A stretch of DNA of 24,415 nt from Oscillospiraceae bacterium (GTDB lineage Bacteria; Bacillota; Clostridia; Oscillospirales; Ruminococcaceae): positions 1 to 24,415 of the forward strand of contig DXWR01000218.1 in NCBI GenBank assembly GCA_019416775.1, read 5' to 3'. The notes beneath the pieces are model-generated. The model worked only from the letters and a program-made list of their open reading frames with translations, did no database searches and was not told the DNA's origin. Shown one piece after another: positions 15,885 through 23,917 of this stretch; position 1 is the first letter of the stretch; each line of letters begins with the position of its first letter. Both the position numbers and the translations under genes were made by a program.

Positions 15885-16856
15885 TCAAGCGGTAGCTTTT
15901 TTCTTGAAGAGCTTAGACTTGAGTTTTCCAATGAGATCAGAGCGGGAAGAAGCCACCATGAACAGAACCACCACAACGCCGATGATTACCTTGTTGAAGG
16001 TGGTGGGGACGCCGATAGCCATCATGCCCATCTTCAAAATCTGAGTGATGATTGCGCCTACATAGACGCCAAAGATTACGCTGCCTTTTCCTGCAATGGC
16101 CATACCGATGAGCACGCACATCATAGCATCAAACACGGTGGACGCACTGCCCATGGTGCCGGCTACCGCTGAGATTACCCCGGACGTACTCAAACTCAGG
16201 ATGGCATACAATCCGGCAAAGATACCAGAAACAATCAGGGCCATGGCTTTGGTCTTTTCCGCATTGATGCCGTTGGTTTGGGCCACAGTTGGGTTGCTGC
16301 CCACTGCCCGCACATTGTACCCCAGCCGCCGTTTATAGTACAGCCAAGTGGCGAAGGCAAAGCAGAGAACGAACATAATCAAATTGTAGGGGAAGGTCCC
16401 CAAAATCAAGTATTCTGCCGTTAAATGCAGTCCGCCGCCGTCATAGATGATCCGAGTAAAGCTTTCAAAAATCAGCATCAAACCAATGGAAGCGATTAAA
16501 GTGGGAATCCTGAGCAAGCGATAAGTGTAACCCACCACCAGTCCCAGGACGATGGAAATGGCCATAGCCAGCACAATAAATCCAATCAATCCCAGGGAAT
16601 ACTGCATGGCCAGATTACCGGCCAAAATGGCCGCTAGTACATACCGTGCACCAATGGAAAAGTCCCAGTTTCCAACCTTCATGCTCAACAGCACGCCCCA
16701 GCCCAGAATGGCAGGCGCGAAGCTTTGTTGCAGCAGGGAGGCCACCGCACCCCAAGAACGAGTCTCCGGGGAAACCAATAGCAGCACAAGGATCAGCAGC
16801 ACAGGTGTAATGACTGCAATGGAATAGGTTTTCACAAAATTCAGAATATTTTTCAT
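15885..16856 (-). CDS. Sugar ABC transporter permease, ribose type (second)
   Basis: Inner-membrane channel subunit of a ribose/galactose-type ABC importer (BPD_transp_2 family). It is 323 residues long with about eight to ten hydrophobic helices. The cytoplasmic coupling segment is recognisable in GSNPTVAQTNGINAEKTKAMALIVSG, near 190-215, a pattern shared with RbsC. The ATG follows GAGGT. It lies downstream of the binding protein and is clearly different from the permease at 18070-19011, so the channel is probably a heterodimer. The substrate cannot be read from the permease. Confidence 0.92.
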   Translation of the reverse strand: MKNILNFVKTYSIAVITPVLLILVLLLVSPETRSWGAVASLLQQSFAPAILGWGVLLSMKVGNWDFSIGARYVLAAILAGNLAMQYSLGLIGFIVLAMAISIVLGLVVGYTYRLLRIPTLIASIGLMLIFESFTRIIYDGGGLHLTAEYLILGTFPYNLIMFVLCFAFATWLYYKRRLGYNVRAVGSNPTVAQTNGINAEKTKAMALIVSGIFAGLYAILSLSTSGVISAVAGTMGSASTVFDAMMCVLIGMAIAGKGSVIFGVYVGAIITQILKMGMMAIGVPTTFNKVIIGVVVVLFMVASSRSDLIGKLKSKLFKKKATA

Positions 16857-16892
16857 TCCATTTACCTCGAATTGTAAGTTTGCTGCTTATGT

Positions 16893-18041
16893 TCAGCTCA
16901 GGCCCACCGCTTCCTTCACAAAATCAATGGACCAGTTATCCAATACAGCCTGATAATCTTCCTGGGTCACATCCGGGCCCACTAAACTCTGAATCAGTTC
17001 GTCGCTGTAAAGCTGTACGTCCGGGTTATCTACGTATTCAGAGAAAATCTGCATATCTTCGGAGCTGGTGATCAGCAGGGGAGACAGGGTCATTTCAAAT
17101 ACTTTATCAGAAATTACATTTCCCTGCACCCGATTGACCAGAGCCAGGAAGGACACCAGGCATTCGGTGGTGTAGCCGCCGCAGGAAACCGACAGCCAAC
17201 CTTGGTCAAAAGCTTCCTGGTTGCCGTCGAAGGTATCGAAAGCAGCCACTTTGATGGAGCCGGGTTCCTTACCGGAGCCGTTGAGGGCGGACATAATGGC
17301 TTCGCCAACACCGTTGGTGCCGCTCACTGCCAGGATGGCCTGCATATCAGGATAAAGGGTCATGAAGTTATTTACGCCGTCCACTACGGTGGTAGCGTCG
17401 CCGCTGGTAGGATTCTGGAAGGTACCCAGGATTTCAATGTTATTTTCGGCACAGCCATCAATGAAGCCGTTGTTCCGGTCCACCATCATGGCATCGGTGG
17501 GGTCACCGGAAATCATGCAAACCTTGGTGATGCCTTGGTCAGCCAATTGCTTTACCATGTTTTTGCAAACGTCATAGCTGTTATCGTAGATACGGGTCAC
17601 GAAATAGGGGTTGGCTTCCACGGCTGCCAGCACTTCGTCGTCGATGATGTCACGGTTACTGGTGGACCAGTACACTCCCGCCTGCTGGCAGGCATTGCCC
17701 AGCTGCAGGTTGGCGGCAGTGTCCATGGGAATGAAATAGATGCCGTCGCAGCCGGAGTTAATCAGGTTTTCACAGTCCGCCAGCTGAGTTGCGGTATCCA
17801 AGCCGCCCAGTGCCCAGACCAGTTCTACATCCAACACTTCCGCTGCATGGTTGGCCCAAGCATAGAAGGTGCCGCCCATAGCGTCGGTATTACCATACCA
17901 AAGCATACCGATTTTCTTTTTTTCGCCGGTGGTTTGGGTCCCGCCGCCAGCATCGCTACAGGCCGTAACCATCAGCAGCATCATTGCGGCCAACAATGCC
18001 GCCATAACCTTTTTCAAAGTGGATTTTACTTTGCGTTTCAT
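16893..18041 (-). CDS. Sugar-binding lipoprotein of the ABC transporter
   Basis: Extracellular substrate-binding protein of the periplasmic-binding-protein type 1 class (ribose/galactose-like). The ATG at 18041 gives 382 residues. It lies 9 bases from AAGGAGG, whereas an in-frame TTG two codons earlier would be only 3 bases away. A basic N-terminus, a hydrophobic stretch and a lipobox (LMVTAC) predict lipid anchoring at Cys near residue 28. The mature protein begins KKIGMLWYGNTDAMGG and keeps the two-lobe pattern, including GCDGIYFIPMD and KVAAFDTFDGN. It is encoded between the two permeases. Many aromatic and acidic residues fit carbohydrate binding, but the ligand is not identifiable. Confidence 0.93.
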   Translation of the reverse strand: MKRKVKSTLKKVMAALLAAMMLLMVTACSDAGGGTQTTGEKKKIGMLWYGNTDAMGGTFYAWANHAAEVLDVELVWALGGLDTATQLADCENLINSGCDGIYFIPMDTAANLQLGNACQQAGVYWSTSNRDIIDDEVLAAVEANPYFVTRIYDNSYDVCKNMVKQLADQGITKVCMISGDPTDAMMVDRNNGFIDGCAENNIEILGTFQNPTSGDATTVVDGVNNFMTLYPDMQAILAVSGTNGVGEAIMSALNGSGKEPGSIKVAAFDTFDGNQEAFDQGWLSVSCGGYTTECLVSFLALVNRVQGNVISDKVFEMTLSPLLITSSEDMQIFSEYVDNPDVQLYSDELIQSLVGPDVTQEDYQAVLDNWSIDFVKEAVGLS

Positions 18042-18069
18042 CTTCAAAAGCCTCCTTTAAGGAATTTCG

Positions 18070-19011
18070 CTATGCGATCACCGAGTACTGAGAACGGTCG
18101 ATGGAAATAGTAACCGTCAACAGGAAGAAGATCGCCTTGACAATATCTACGTAGTCCGCGTCCAGGCCCCAAAGCAGCAGGCCGTTGTCCAGGATAAAGT
18201 AGATCATTACGCCGATGATAGCGGAACGAATCCGGGTAGCGGAACCGCCCTGCATAGAGATACCGCCCAAACTCAAAGCAAGCAGCACATCGGTTTCCAG
18301 ATTCAGACCAGTGTTGCCGTTAATGGCGGCGCTGCGGACGATAGTCAGGCAGGCCGCAATGCCCAGGGTAATGCCGCAAACCACAAAGGCCAAGGTCTTG
18401 TACTTATTGACATTGATGCCGCTGAGCTGGGTCGCGGTGGGGTTGGTGCCGATGAGTTTCTGATATTTGCCCAGTTTGGTGAAATTAAACAGGAAGAAGC
18501 AAGCCCCAAATACTACAATCACCACAACCAAGAAGAACCACAGTTGATTAAACTTGGCCGCATCCACCATTAACATGGATTGGGAAGCGGACACTGTCTG
18601 AGCCAGACCTCGGCCGGCAAACATAATGCACAAGCCCGCCATGAAGGCCGGCACCCGACCGCCGATGTGGATAAAAGCGGAGATCAAGCCGCACATCACA
18701 CCAAACACGATGCACATCAAAAAGAAGGGAATCAATTCTCCTCCGGTAACCAGATAGGACAGCACCGCACTCAGGGCACAAGCACCGCCCAGAGAGAAAT
18801 CCAGATTGTTGTGTGCCATCACAAAGACGGTGCCGGTAGCTGCCACCAAAGTAATGGCCGCCTGCATGATCAGGCTTTGAATGTTGCTCCATCTGAGGAA
18901 AAGGCCGTTGGTGGTAAAGGAAAAGATCAGGATCAGGATAATCAATCCTGCCAAAGGAACGATCTTCCGCAGGGTATCCATAGATAAGATCTTCCGAATT
19001 CGTTGGTTCAT
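18070..19011 (-). CDS. Sugar ABC transporter permease, ribose type (first)
   Basis: Membrane subunit of the same importer (BPD_transp_2 family). It is 313 residues long, mostly hydrophobic. Coupling-region pattern GTNPTATQLSGINVNKYKTLAFVVCG is equivalent to that in the second permease, and LSLGGISMQGGSATRIRSAIIG lies near the C-terminus. The ATG follows AAGGAGG with good spacing. It starts 17 bases after the ATPase gene ends and is 22 bases or so upstream of the binding-protein stretch, so it is clearly in the same transcript. Confidence 0.93.
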   Translation of the reverse strand: MNQRIRKILSMDTLRKIVPLAGLIILILIFSFTTNGLFLRWSNIQSLIMQAAITLVAATGTVFVMAHNNLDFSLGGACALSAVLSYLVTGGELIPFFLMCIVFGVMCGLISAFIHIGGRVPAFMAGLCIMFAGRGLAQTVSASQSMLMVDAAKFNQLWFFLVVVIVVFGACFFLFNFTKLGKYQKLIGTNPTATQLSGINVNKYKTLAFVVCGITLGIAACLTIVRSAAINGNTGLNLETDVLLALSLGGISMQGGSATRIRSAIIGVMIYFILDNGLLLWGLDADYVDIVKAIFFLLTVTISIDRSQYSVIA

Positions 19012-19028
19012 ACAAATAGCCTCCTTCC

Positions 19029-20543
19029 TCAGATGATTGCTGCAATGATATCCGCTTCGCTGAGGTCGGCGGAACGAGTGAATACCTTATTTTGATGGCC
19101 ATCCTTCATGGTAATAATCCGGTCAGCCATGCCGATGAGCTCCATCATCTCTTCCGACACCATCAAAATTCCGATGCCTTGTTCTTTGAGGTCGCTCATC
19201 AATTTGTAGATTTTCGCTTTGACTCCTACGTCAATGCCCCGGGTAGGACAGTCCATAATAAAGACCTCGGAATCGTTGGCCAGCCATTTGGCGATAACCA
19301 CCTTCTGTTTGTTGCCGCCGCTCAGGTCTTTGACCATCTGCTCTACGTTCTGCATCTTGACTTCCATCCGGCTTGCTTCCTGCTGAGCAATTTTCTTTTC
19401 GGAACGGGGATTGATAAAGATTCCCTTCTTCAATTTGTCCAAACAGGAGGCCACAATGTTTTCCTTGATGCTGGTGGCTTGGAACAAGGATTCCTTGTCC
19501 CGGTCTTTGGGGATGTACGCCACTTTGTTTCGCACCGAAACCGTGGTGTTCTTCAGCGGGGTTTCTCCTTTCACACCTTGGGTCAGGGTGACGCTGCCAG
19601 CGGTAGGTTTGATAGCGCCAAACACAGTTTTCAGTAGTTCGTGCATGCCGCATTCGCTCAAGCCGCCGATCCCTAGGATCTCTCCTTTGTGCAGATCAAA
19701 ACTCATATCGTAGAAGATGCCATCCACGGTGAGATTGTCCACCGAAAGCACCACTTCTTCCTGATAAGAGCAGGTAGTGTCCGGACGGTAGTAACTGTCC
19801 CCGATTTCCCGGCCGATCATTTTTTGACGCATGGTGTTGGGATTGATGTCCTCCCCGGACAAGGTGTCGATGTAAACCCCATCCCGCATAATCAACACCT
19901 CATCGCACAGTCTTTGGACTTCATCCAGATCGTGGGAAATGATGATTATGGCGGTGCCCTTTTCCTTTTGTTCGTCGATGATCTCATAAATCCGATCCCG
20001 GCCTTTTTGAGACAGGGCGGTAGTAGTTTCATCGATAATCAAAATCCGGGGCTGCTGGCTGAGAGAGCGGGCAGTTTCAATCATCTTTCGGTCTTCAAAA
20101 GAATAGGTTTCAATGGGCTTTTTGGGATCCACATAGCTCAACCCATTTTCGTCCAGAATCCGCCGGGCGAATTGGTTCAACTTGCGCATGCTGACATTGC
20201 CCACCTTGGAAAACTGATCCTCTTCTCCCAAAAACATATTTTCCGCCACCGTCATACCGTCAATGGTACCCTGTTCCTGGGTGAGATATTGGATTCCGGC
20301 CTTCCGGGCATCCAATACCGATTTTGGATGGTACTCCTTGCCCAGGTAGGTCATGGTGCCTTTGGTGGGGGGATATACTCCGGCAATCATGCTGGACATG
20401 GTTGATTTACCGGAGCCGTTTTCTCCCACCAACCCAAGCACGCTGCCCGCCCGCACCTGCAAGGTAACGTCGGTTACAGCTTTGGTAGCGCCGAATTCTT
20501 TAAACATATGCTCTGCTTTTAAAACGATTTCTTCCAACTTCAT
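19029..20543 (-). CDS. Sugar ABC transporter ATPase, two-domain RbsA/MglA type
   Basis: Cytoplasmic ATPase with two fused nucleotide-binding domains, 504 residues. Domain 1 has intact Walker A (GENGSGKST, about 39-47) and Walker B (ILIIDE), but its signature reads YSFED instead of LSVGQ. Domain 2 has the usual degenerate Walker A (GIGGLSECGM) and a canonical LSGGNKQ signature, but its Walker B reads FIMDCPTRGID, with Cys for the catalytic Glu. One composite ATP site therefore looks intact and the other fully degenerate. AGGAGG is only 1 base from the ATG at 20543, while TTG at codon 3 would have 7-base spacing, so the true start may be 20537. It follows the GH1 gene by 49 bases. Confidence 0.93.
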   Translation of the reverse strand: MKLEEIVLKAEHMFKEFGATKAVTDVTLQVRAGSVLGLVGENGSGKSTMSSMIAGVYPPTKGTMTYLGKEYHPKSVLDARKAGIQYLTQEQGTIDGMTVAENMFLGEEDQFSKVGNVSMRKLNQFARRILDENGLSYVDPKKPIETYSFEDRKMIETARSLSQQPRILIIDETTTALSQKGRDRIYEIIDEQKEKGTAIIIISHDLDEVQRLCDEVLIMRDGVYIDTLSGEDINPNTMRQKMIGREIGDSYYRPDTTCSYQEEVVLSVDNLTVDGIFYDMSFDLHKGEILGIGGLSECGMHELLKTVFGAIKPTAGSVTLTQGVKGETPLKNTTVSVRNKVAYIPKDRDKESLFQATSIKENIVASCLDKLKKGIFINPRSEKKIAQQEASRMEVKMQNVEQMVKDLSGGNKQKVVIAKWLANDSEVFIMDCPTRGIDVGVKAKIYKLMSDLKEQGIGILMVSEEMMELIGMADRIITMKDGHQNKVFTRSADLSEADIIAAII

Positions 20544-20592
20544 ACCTCCTCACTGTTTTTATTTTGTTCCGGAAGGGGGAGTCCCTGCCGAC

Positions 20593-22026
20593 TTAATCCA
20601 AATCTTCGCCATTAGAAGCGATTACTTTTTGATACCAGTAGAAGGAATCTTTCCGGCGGCGCGCTAAGGTGCCGCTGCCGTCGTCTTTTTTGTCCACATA
20701 AACCATGCCGTAGCGCTTGCGCATCTCCCCGGTCGTGAGGCTTACCAGGTCAATGCAGCCCCAGCAGGTGTATCCCATGAGATCCACACCGTCTTCCACC
20801 GCCAGCGCCATTTGCTGAATATGTTTGCGCATATAATCAATGCGGTAGCTGTCATGGATGGATCCGTCTTCCTCCACCTGATCGATGGCACCTAATCCGT
20901 TTTCCACCACCATCAAGGGGATGCCGTACCGTTCATAAGCCGCATTCAAAGCGTAACGCAGGCCCATGGGGTCGATCTGCCAGCCCCAGTCGCTGGTTTC
21001 CAGATAGGGATTTTTCAGCCCGCCGGTGAGGTTTCCGCTGACCGTATCCTTTTCTCCCTGCTGTCCCACACAGATGGACATATAGTAGGAAAAACTCATA
21101 AAGTCCACAGTGCCTTGCTCCAAAGTTTCCAGGTCTCCGGGGTAGATTTCCAGCTCAACCCCTTTTTCCCGCCACATCTTTTCGGCGTAATAGGGATACT
21201 TTCCTCGAACCTGCACATCGCTGCAATACCAGTTGCTCTGCTGCATATGCTGCTGTGCCATTAAAATGTCTTTGGGATCGCAGGTCAGGGGATAACTGAC
21301 AACAAAGGTGATCATGTTGCCAATGGAATATTCCGGATATTGGGTATGGGCCAGGATCACTGTTTTGGCGGATGCCACCAGCTGATGGTGCAGCGCCTGA
21401 TACCGCTCCTGTTCGGTGTGGCTGATTTGATCTACCGGTCCCTCATACCCAGTTACCATACTGGTAGAAATCACATCCCCCAGAGGCATTTGCCCGGCAT
21501 TGATTTCGTTGAAGGTAAGCCAATACTTCACCTTTCCCCGATACCGGGCAAAGATCACCTCTACAAACCGCAGAAAACAATCAATGGTTTCCCGACTAAG
21601 CCAGCCGTTGTTGCGACAAGCCAGCTGATAAGGCATTTCATAGTGGGAGATGGTCACCAGGGGCTCAATGCCGCGAGCCTTGCATTCCTCGAAGATTTTG
21701 TCGTAAAACTCCAGTCCCTTTTCGTTGGGGGTCTCCTCCAAACCGGTGGGGAAGATCCGTGACCAGGCAATGGACAACCGGAAACATTTAAAACCCATTT
21801 CTGCAAGCAGGGCGATGTCTTCTTTGTAATGGTGATAAAAATCACTGGCCTGGTGGCTTGGGTATAAATAATCCGGCCGGATCTGCTGGGTGATGAGTTT
21901 GGAGCGGTCCCTGGTTCCATTGGTGCATAGATCCGGCACCGATGGGCCCTTTCCGTCGGCGTCCCAGGCGCCTTCAAATTGATTGGCTGCTACTGCTCCG
22001 CCCCATAAAAAATCTTTTTGAAACAT
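20593..22026 (-). CDS. GH1 beta-glucosidase, 6-phospho-beta-glucosidase-like
   Basis: Retaining glycoside hydrolase of family 1, cytoplasmic (no signal peptide), 477 residues. The acid/base is Glu174 in WLTFNEINAG and the nucleophile Glu375 in LMVVENG. QFEGAW near 16-21 is the sugar-binding start. The C-terminal S429-x7-K437-R-Y439 pattern (SLTTGEMRKRYG) and the ending KVIASNGEDL match E. coli BglA-type 6-phospho-beta-glucosidases, in which these residues hold the 6-phosphate. The gene is next to an ABC importer, which would deliver an unphosphorylated glycoside, so the substrate is uncertain. The ATG follows GGAGG at 10 bases. It may release the aglycone that the VOC proteins act on. Confidence 0.92.
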   Translation of the reverse strand: MFQKDFLWGGAVAANQFEGAWDADGKGPSVPDLCTNGTRDRSKLITQQIRPDYLYPSHQASDFYHHYKEDIALLAEMGFKCFRLSIAWSRIFPTGLEETPNEKGLEFYDKIFEECKARGIEPLVTISHYEMPYQLACRNNGWLSRETIDCFLRFVEVIFARYRGKVKYWLTFNEINAGQMPLGDVISTSMVTGYEGPVDQISHTEQERYQALHHQLVASAKTVILAHTQYPEYSIGNMITFVVSYPLTCDPKDILMAQQHMQQSNWYCSDVQVRGKYPYYAEKMWREKGVELEIYPGDLETLEQGTVDFMSFSYYMSICVGQQGEKDTVSGNLTGGLKNPYLETSDWGWQIDPMGLRYALNAAYERYGIPLMVVENGLGAIDQVEEDGSIHDSYRIDYMRKHIQQMALAVEDGVDLMGYTCWGCIDLVSLTTGEMRKRYGMVYVDKKDDGSGTLARRRKDSFYWYQKVIASNGEDLD

Positions 22027-22074
22027 TGTTGGTGATCCTCCGTTCGATGAAAATGAAAGAGGGGAAAGCCCTAC

Positions 22075-22749
22075 TTACTGTGCGCCGGTATTGGTGACAG
22101 GATGGATGCAGTAATCCGGAACGGTGTCCTTCAGCTCCCAAATGTAAAGCTGGTTGCCTTCGGAATCCTCAATGATCGCATACTCTTCGCCGCCCTGGGT
22201 AAACCGCTCCCGCAGCACCTTACCGCCAAACTCCACGACCTTCTTACAGGTTTCGTCGATGTCCTTCACTTCAATAATGAAGCTGGGAGAGGGGGCATCC
22301 GGCTCATTCTTTTTTAAAAAACCATAGCCGAAGGAGCAGACGCGGGGTTCCCAGTCGGGGGTCCCGGGGCCGGTGGCACAATACATGGTGGGATTTTCCG
22401 GATCAGAGCCTTCGCAGTCGATGATGTCCCAACCGAAGATATCTTCATAGAAGGAGCGCATCTCTGCGGCCTGGCCTTCGTTATAACCCATCACCCAGCG
22501 GCGCACCCGGCCGTCGCCCTTCTGGGGAGCAAAGTCCTTGGCGGGGTGGAAAGAGATGTCAAAGGGATCTCGATTGGGGTCTACTTCTGGGGGATCTACA
22601 TGGATCCGGCGTTTATCGATGCTGCCAGGCCAGGGCTCTTCCAAAAACTGAGATCTGGGAGCACCGCAGCCGGGGCAGGCTTTGGGAACTTCTGTTTCTT
22701 CAAAGGCGATAGGAAAACCGCAGGCAAAGCAGGTGTAGATTTTTTTCAT
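22075..22749 (-). CDS. Rubredoxin-like domain fused to a VOC-fold domain
   Basis: The 224-residue protein starts with a metal knuckle pair: YTCFAC (Cys7, Cys10) and CPGCGAPRSQF (Cys25, Cys28). This resembles the rubredoxin domain of rubrerythrins and would bind one Fe or Zn. A linker of about 45 residues follows. The VOC (glyoxalase/bleomycin-resistance) domain runs from about 75 to 215, with SFYEDIFGWDI and EDSEGNQLYIWEL. The glyoxalase I metal positions hold other residues (Tyr at the place of E. coli Glu122), so a metal-dependent glyoxalase is unlikely. It ends the VOC gene series, with the ATG after AAAGGAGT, and is followed by the GH1 gene. Its reaction is unknown. Confidence 0.85.
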   Translation of the reverse strand: MKKIYTCFACGFPIAFEETEVPKACPGCGAPRSQFLEEPWPGSIDKRRIHVDPPEVDPNRDPFDISFHPAKDFAPQKGDGRVRRWVMGYNEGQAAEMRSFYEDIFGWDIIDCEGSDPENPTMYCATGPGTPDWEPRVCSFGYGFLKKNEPDAPSPSFIIEVKDIDETCKKVVEFGGKVLRERFTQGGEEYAIIEDSEGNQLYIWELKDTVPDYCIHPVTNTGAQ

Positions 22750-22767
22750 AGCGAATCACTCCTTTTG

Positions 22768-23325
22768 TTATTCCACATCGTATTCCGTTTCCAACTCATC
22801 CCAAGTGCGGGAAGAGGGGCATTTCCAGAGGTAAAGATAATTTCCACCGGGATCTTCCACCACTGCATGAACTTCCCAACTTTGTTTGCTGTCGTCCAAG
22901 GGCTTGGCCAACGCCGATTTGCTCTGATCCAGAATCAGCTTGCCGCCGTGGTCGATCATCTTTTGAATGGTTTCTTCCAGGGGAACTTCCATGTCAATTT
23001 CGGTGAAACAGCCCATCTTTTCTACGCTTTCTCCCGGTGCCCAATGAACAAACATATTCATATGGCCTGGGGTTACTCCCTCATAATCGTATTGAGCAGG
23101 TCCGGTGGCCATAATCACACCGGGATGAGGATCGCCGGCAGGAATGCCACTGGCCGCTTCCGGGGCTTCAATCATATCCCAGCCGAACACATTGATGTAG
23201 AAATTCTGAAACCGGCGAAGTTCTTTGTAGGTCAGAACACCACAGCGGGTCCGTCCATGAAGGCTTTTCTTGGTGAATTTCTTCGGCGGCCGATTGGTGT
23301 GGGGATAGGTGGTCTTTTCTACCAT
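22768..23325 (-). CDS. VOC-family protein, tandem copy A
   Basis: Unknown function, 185 residues, soluble. A VOC-fold pattern is visible: FQNFYINVFGWDMIE near 40-54, the loop PAGDPHPG, a second half from about 110, and the closing EDPGGNYLYLWKCPSS. The tail SSRTWDELETEYDVE is shared by all copies. The His and Glu metal ligands of glyoxalase I are not conserved, which argues against methylglyoxal detoxification. It differs from copy B at about 25 of 185 positions (by eye), including a 1-residue insertion (GES versus GD). The ATG follows AAAGGAA. It lies between copy B and the rubredoxin-fused gene in the same operon. Confidence 0.85.
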   Translation of the reverse strand: MVEKTTYPHTNRPPKKFTKKSLHGRTRCGVLTYKELRRFQNFYINVFGWDMIEAPEAASGIPAGDPHPGVIMATGPAQYDYEGVTPGHMNMFVHWAPGESVEKMGCFTEIDMEVPLEETIQKMIDHGGKLILDQSKSALAKPLDDSKQSWEVHAVVEDPGGNYLYLWKCPSSRTWDELETEYDVE

Positions 23326-23342
23326 ATTCCACTGTTCCTTTC

Positions 23343-23900
23343 TTATTCTTCTACATCGTATTCTGTTTCCAACTCATCCCAGGTCCGAGAGGAGGGGCAT
23401 TTCCAGAGATACAGATAGTTGCCTGCAGGGTCTTCCACCACTGCATGAAGTTCCCAGCTTTGCTTGCTGTCATCCAACGGCTTAGCCAGAACGGATTTAC
23501 TCTTGTCCAAAATCAGCTTAGCGCCGTGATCGATCATCTTTTGGACGGTCTCTTCCAGGGGAACTTCCATGTCAACTTCTATTACACAGCCCATCTTTTC
23601 AATATCACCCGGCGCCCAATGTGGAAACACGCTCATATGGCCCGGGGTCAATCCTTCATAGTCGTACTGTGATGGACCGGTGGCCGCAACCAAGCCTGGA
23701 TGAGGATCCCCGGCCGGAATACCGCTGGCGGCTTCCGGTGCCTCGATCATGTCCCAGCCGAACACGTTGATGTAGAAATTTTGGAACCGGCGAAGATTTT
23801 TATAAGTTAAGACGGCACACCGGGTCCGTCCATGAAGGCTTTTTTTCGGGAACTTCTTAGGCGGCCGATTGGTATTAGGATAGGTGGTCTTTTCTGCCAT
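23343..23900 (-). CDS. VOC-family protein, tandem copy B
   Basis: Closest relative of copy A, also 185 residues with the same N-terminal TTYPNTNRPPKKFPKKSLHG and the same C-terminal tail. The ATG at 23900 is preceded by AAAGGAG and matches the start of copy A; a longer open frame to 23975 overlaps the end of copy C and is rejected. It has Pro in FPHWAP where copy A has Val and copy C has Met, within the central substrate-facing half of a VOC fold. That variability beside an invariant tail suggests specialisation of the copies. Reaction unknown. Confidence 0.85.
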   Translation of the reverse strand: MAEKTTYPNTNRPPKKFPKKSLHGRTRCAVLTYKNLRRFQNFYINVFGWDMIEAPEAASGIPAGDPHPGLVAATGPSQYDYEGLTPGHMSVFPHWAPGDIEKMGCVIEVDMEVPLEETVQKMIDHGAKLILDKSKSVLAKPLDDSKQSWELHAVVEDPAGNYLYLWKCPSSRTWDELETEYDVEE

Positions 23901-23917
23901 ATTCCGCTGCTCCTTTC

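Noticed and set aside
15793..15888. An upstream extension of the 141-residue small protein to 173 residues
   Set aside because: The extension runs through the hairpin and into the stop region of the permease gene. The internal ATG has the ribosome site and matches the start of its paralogue.
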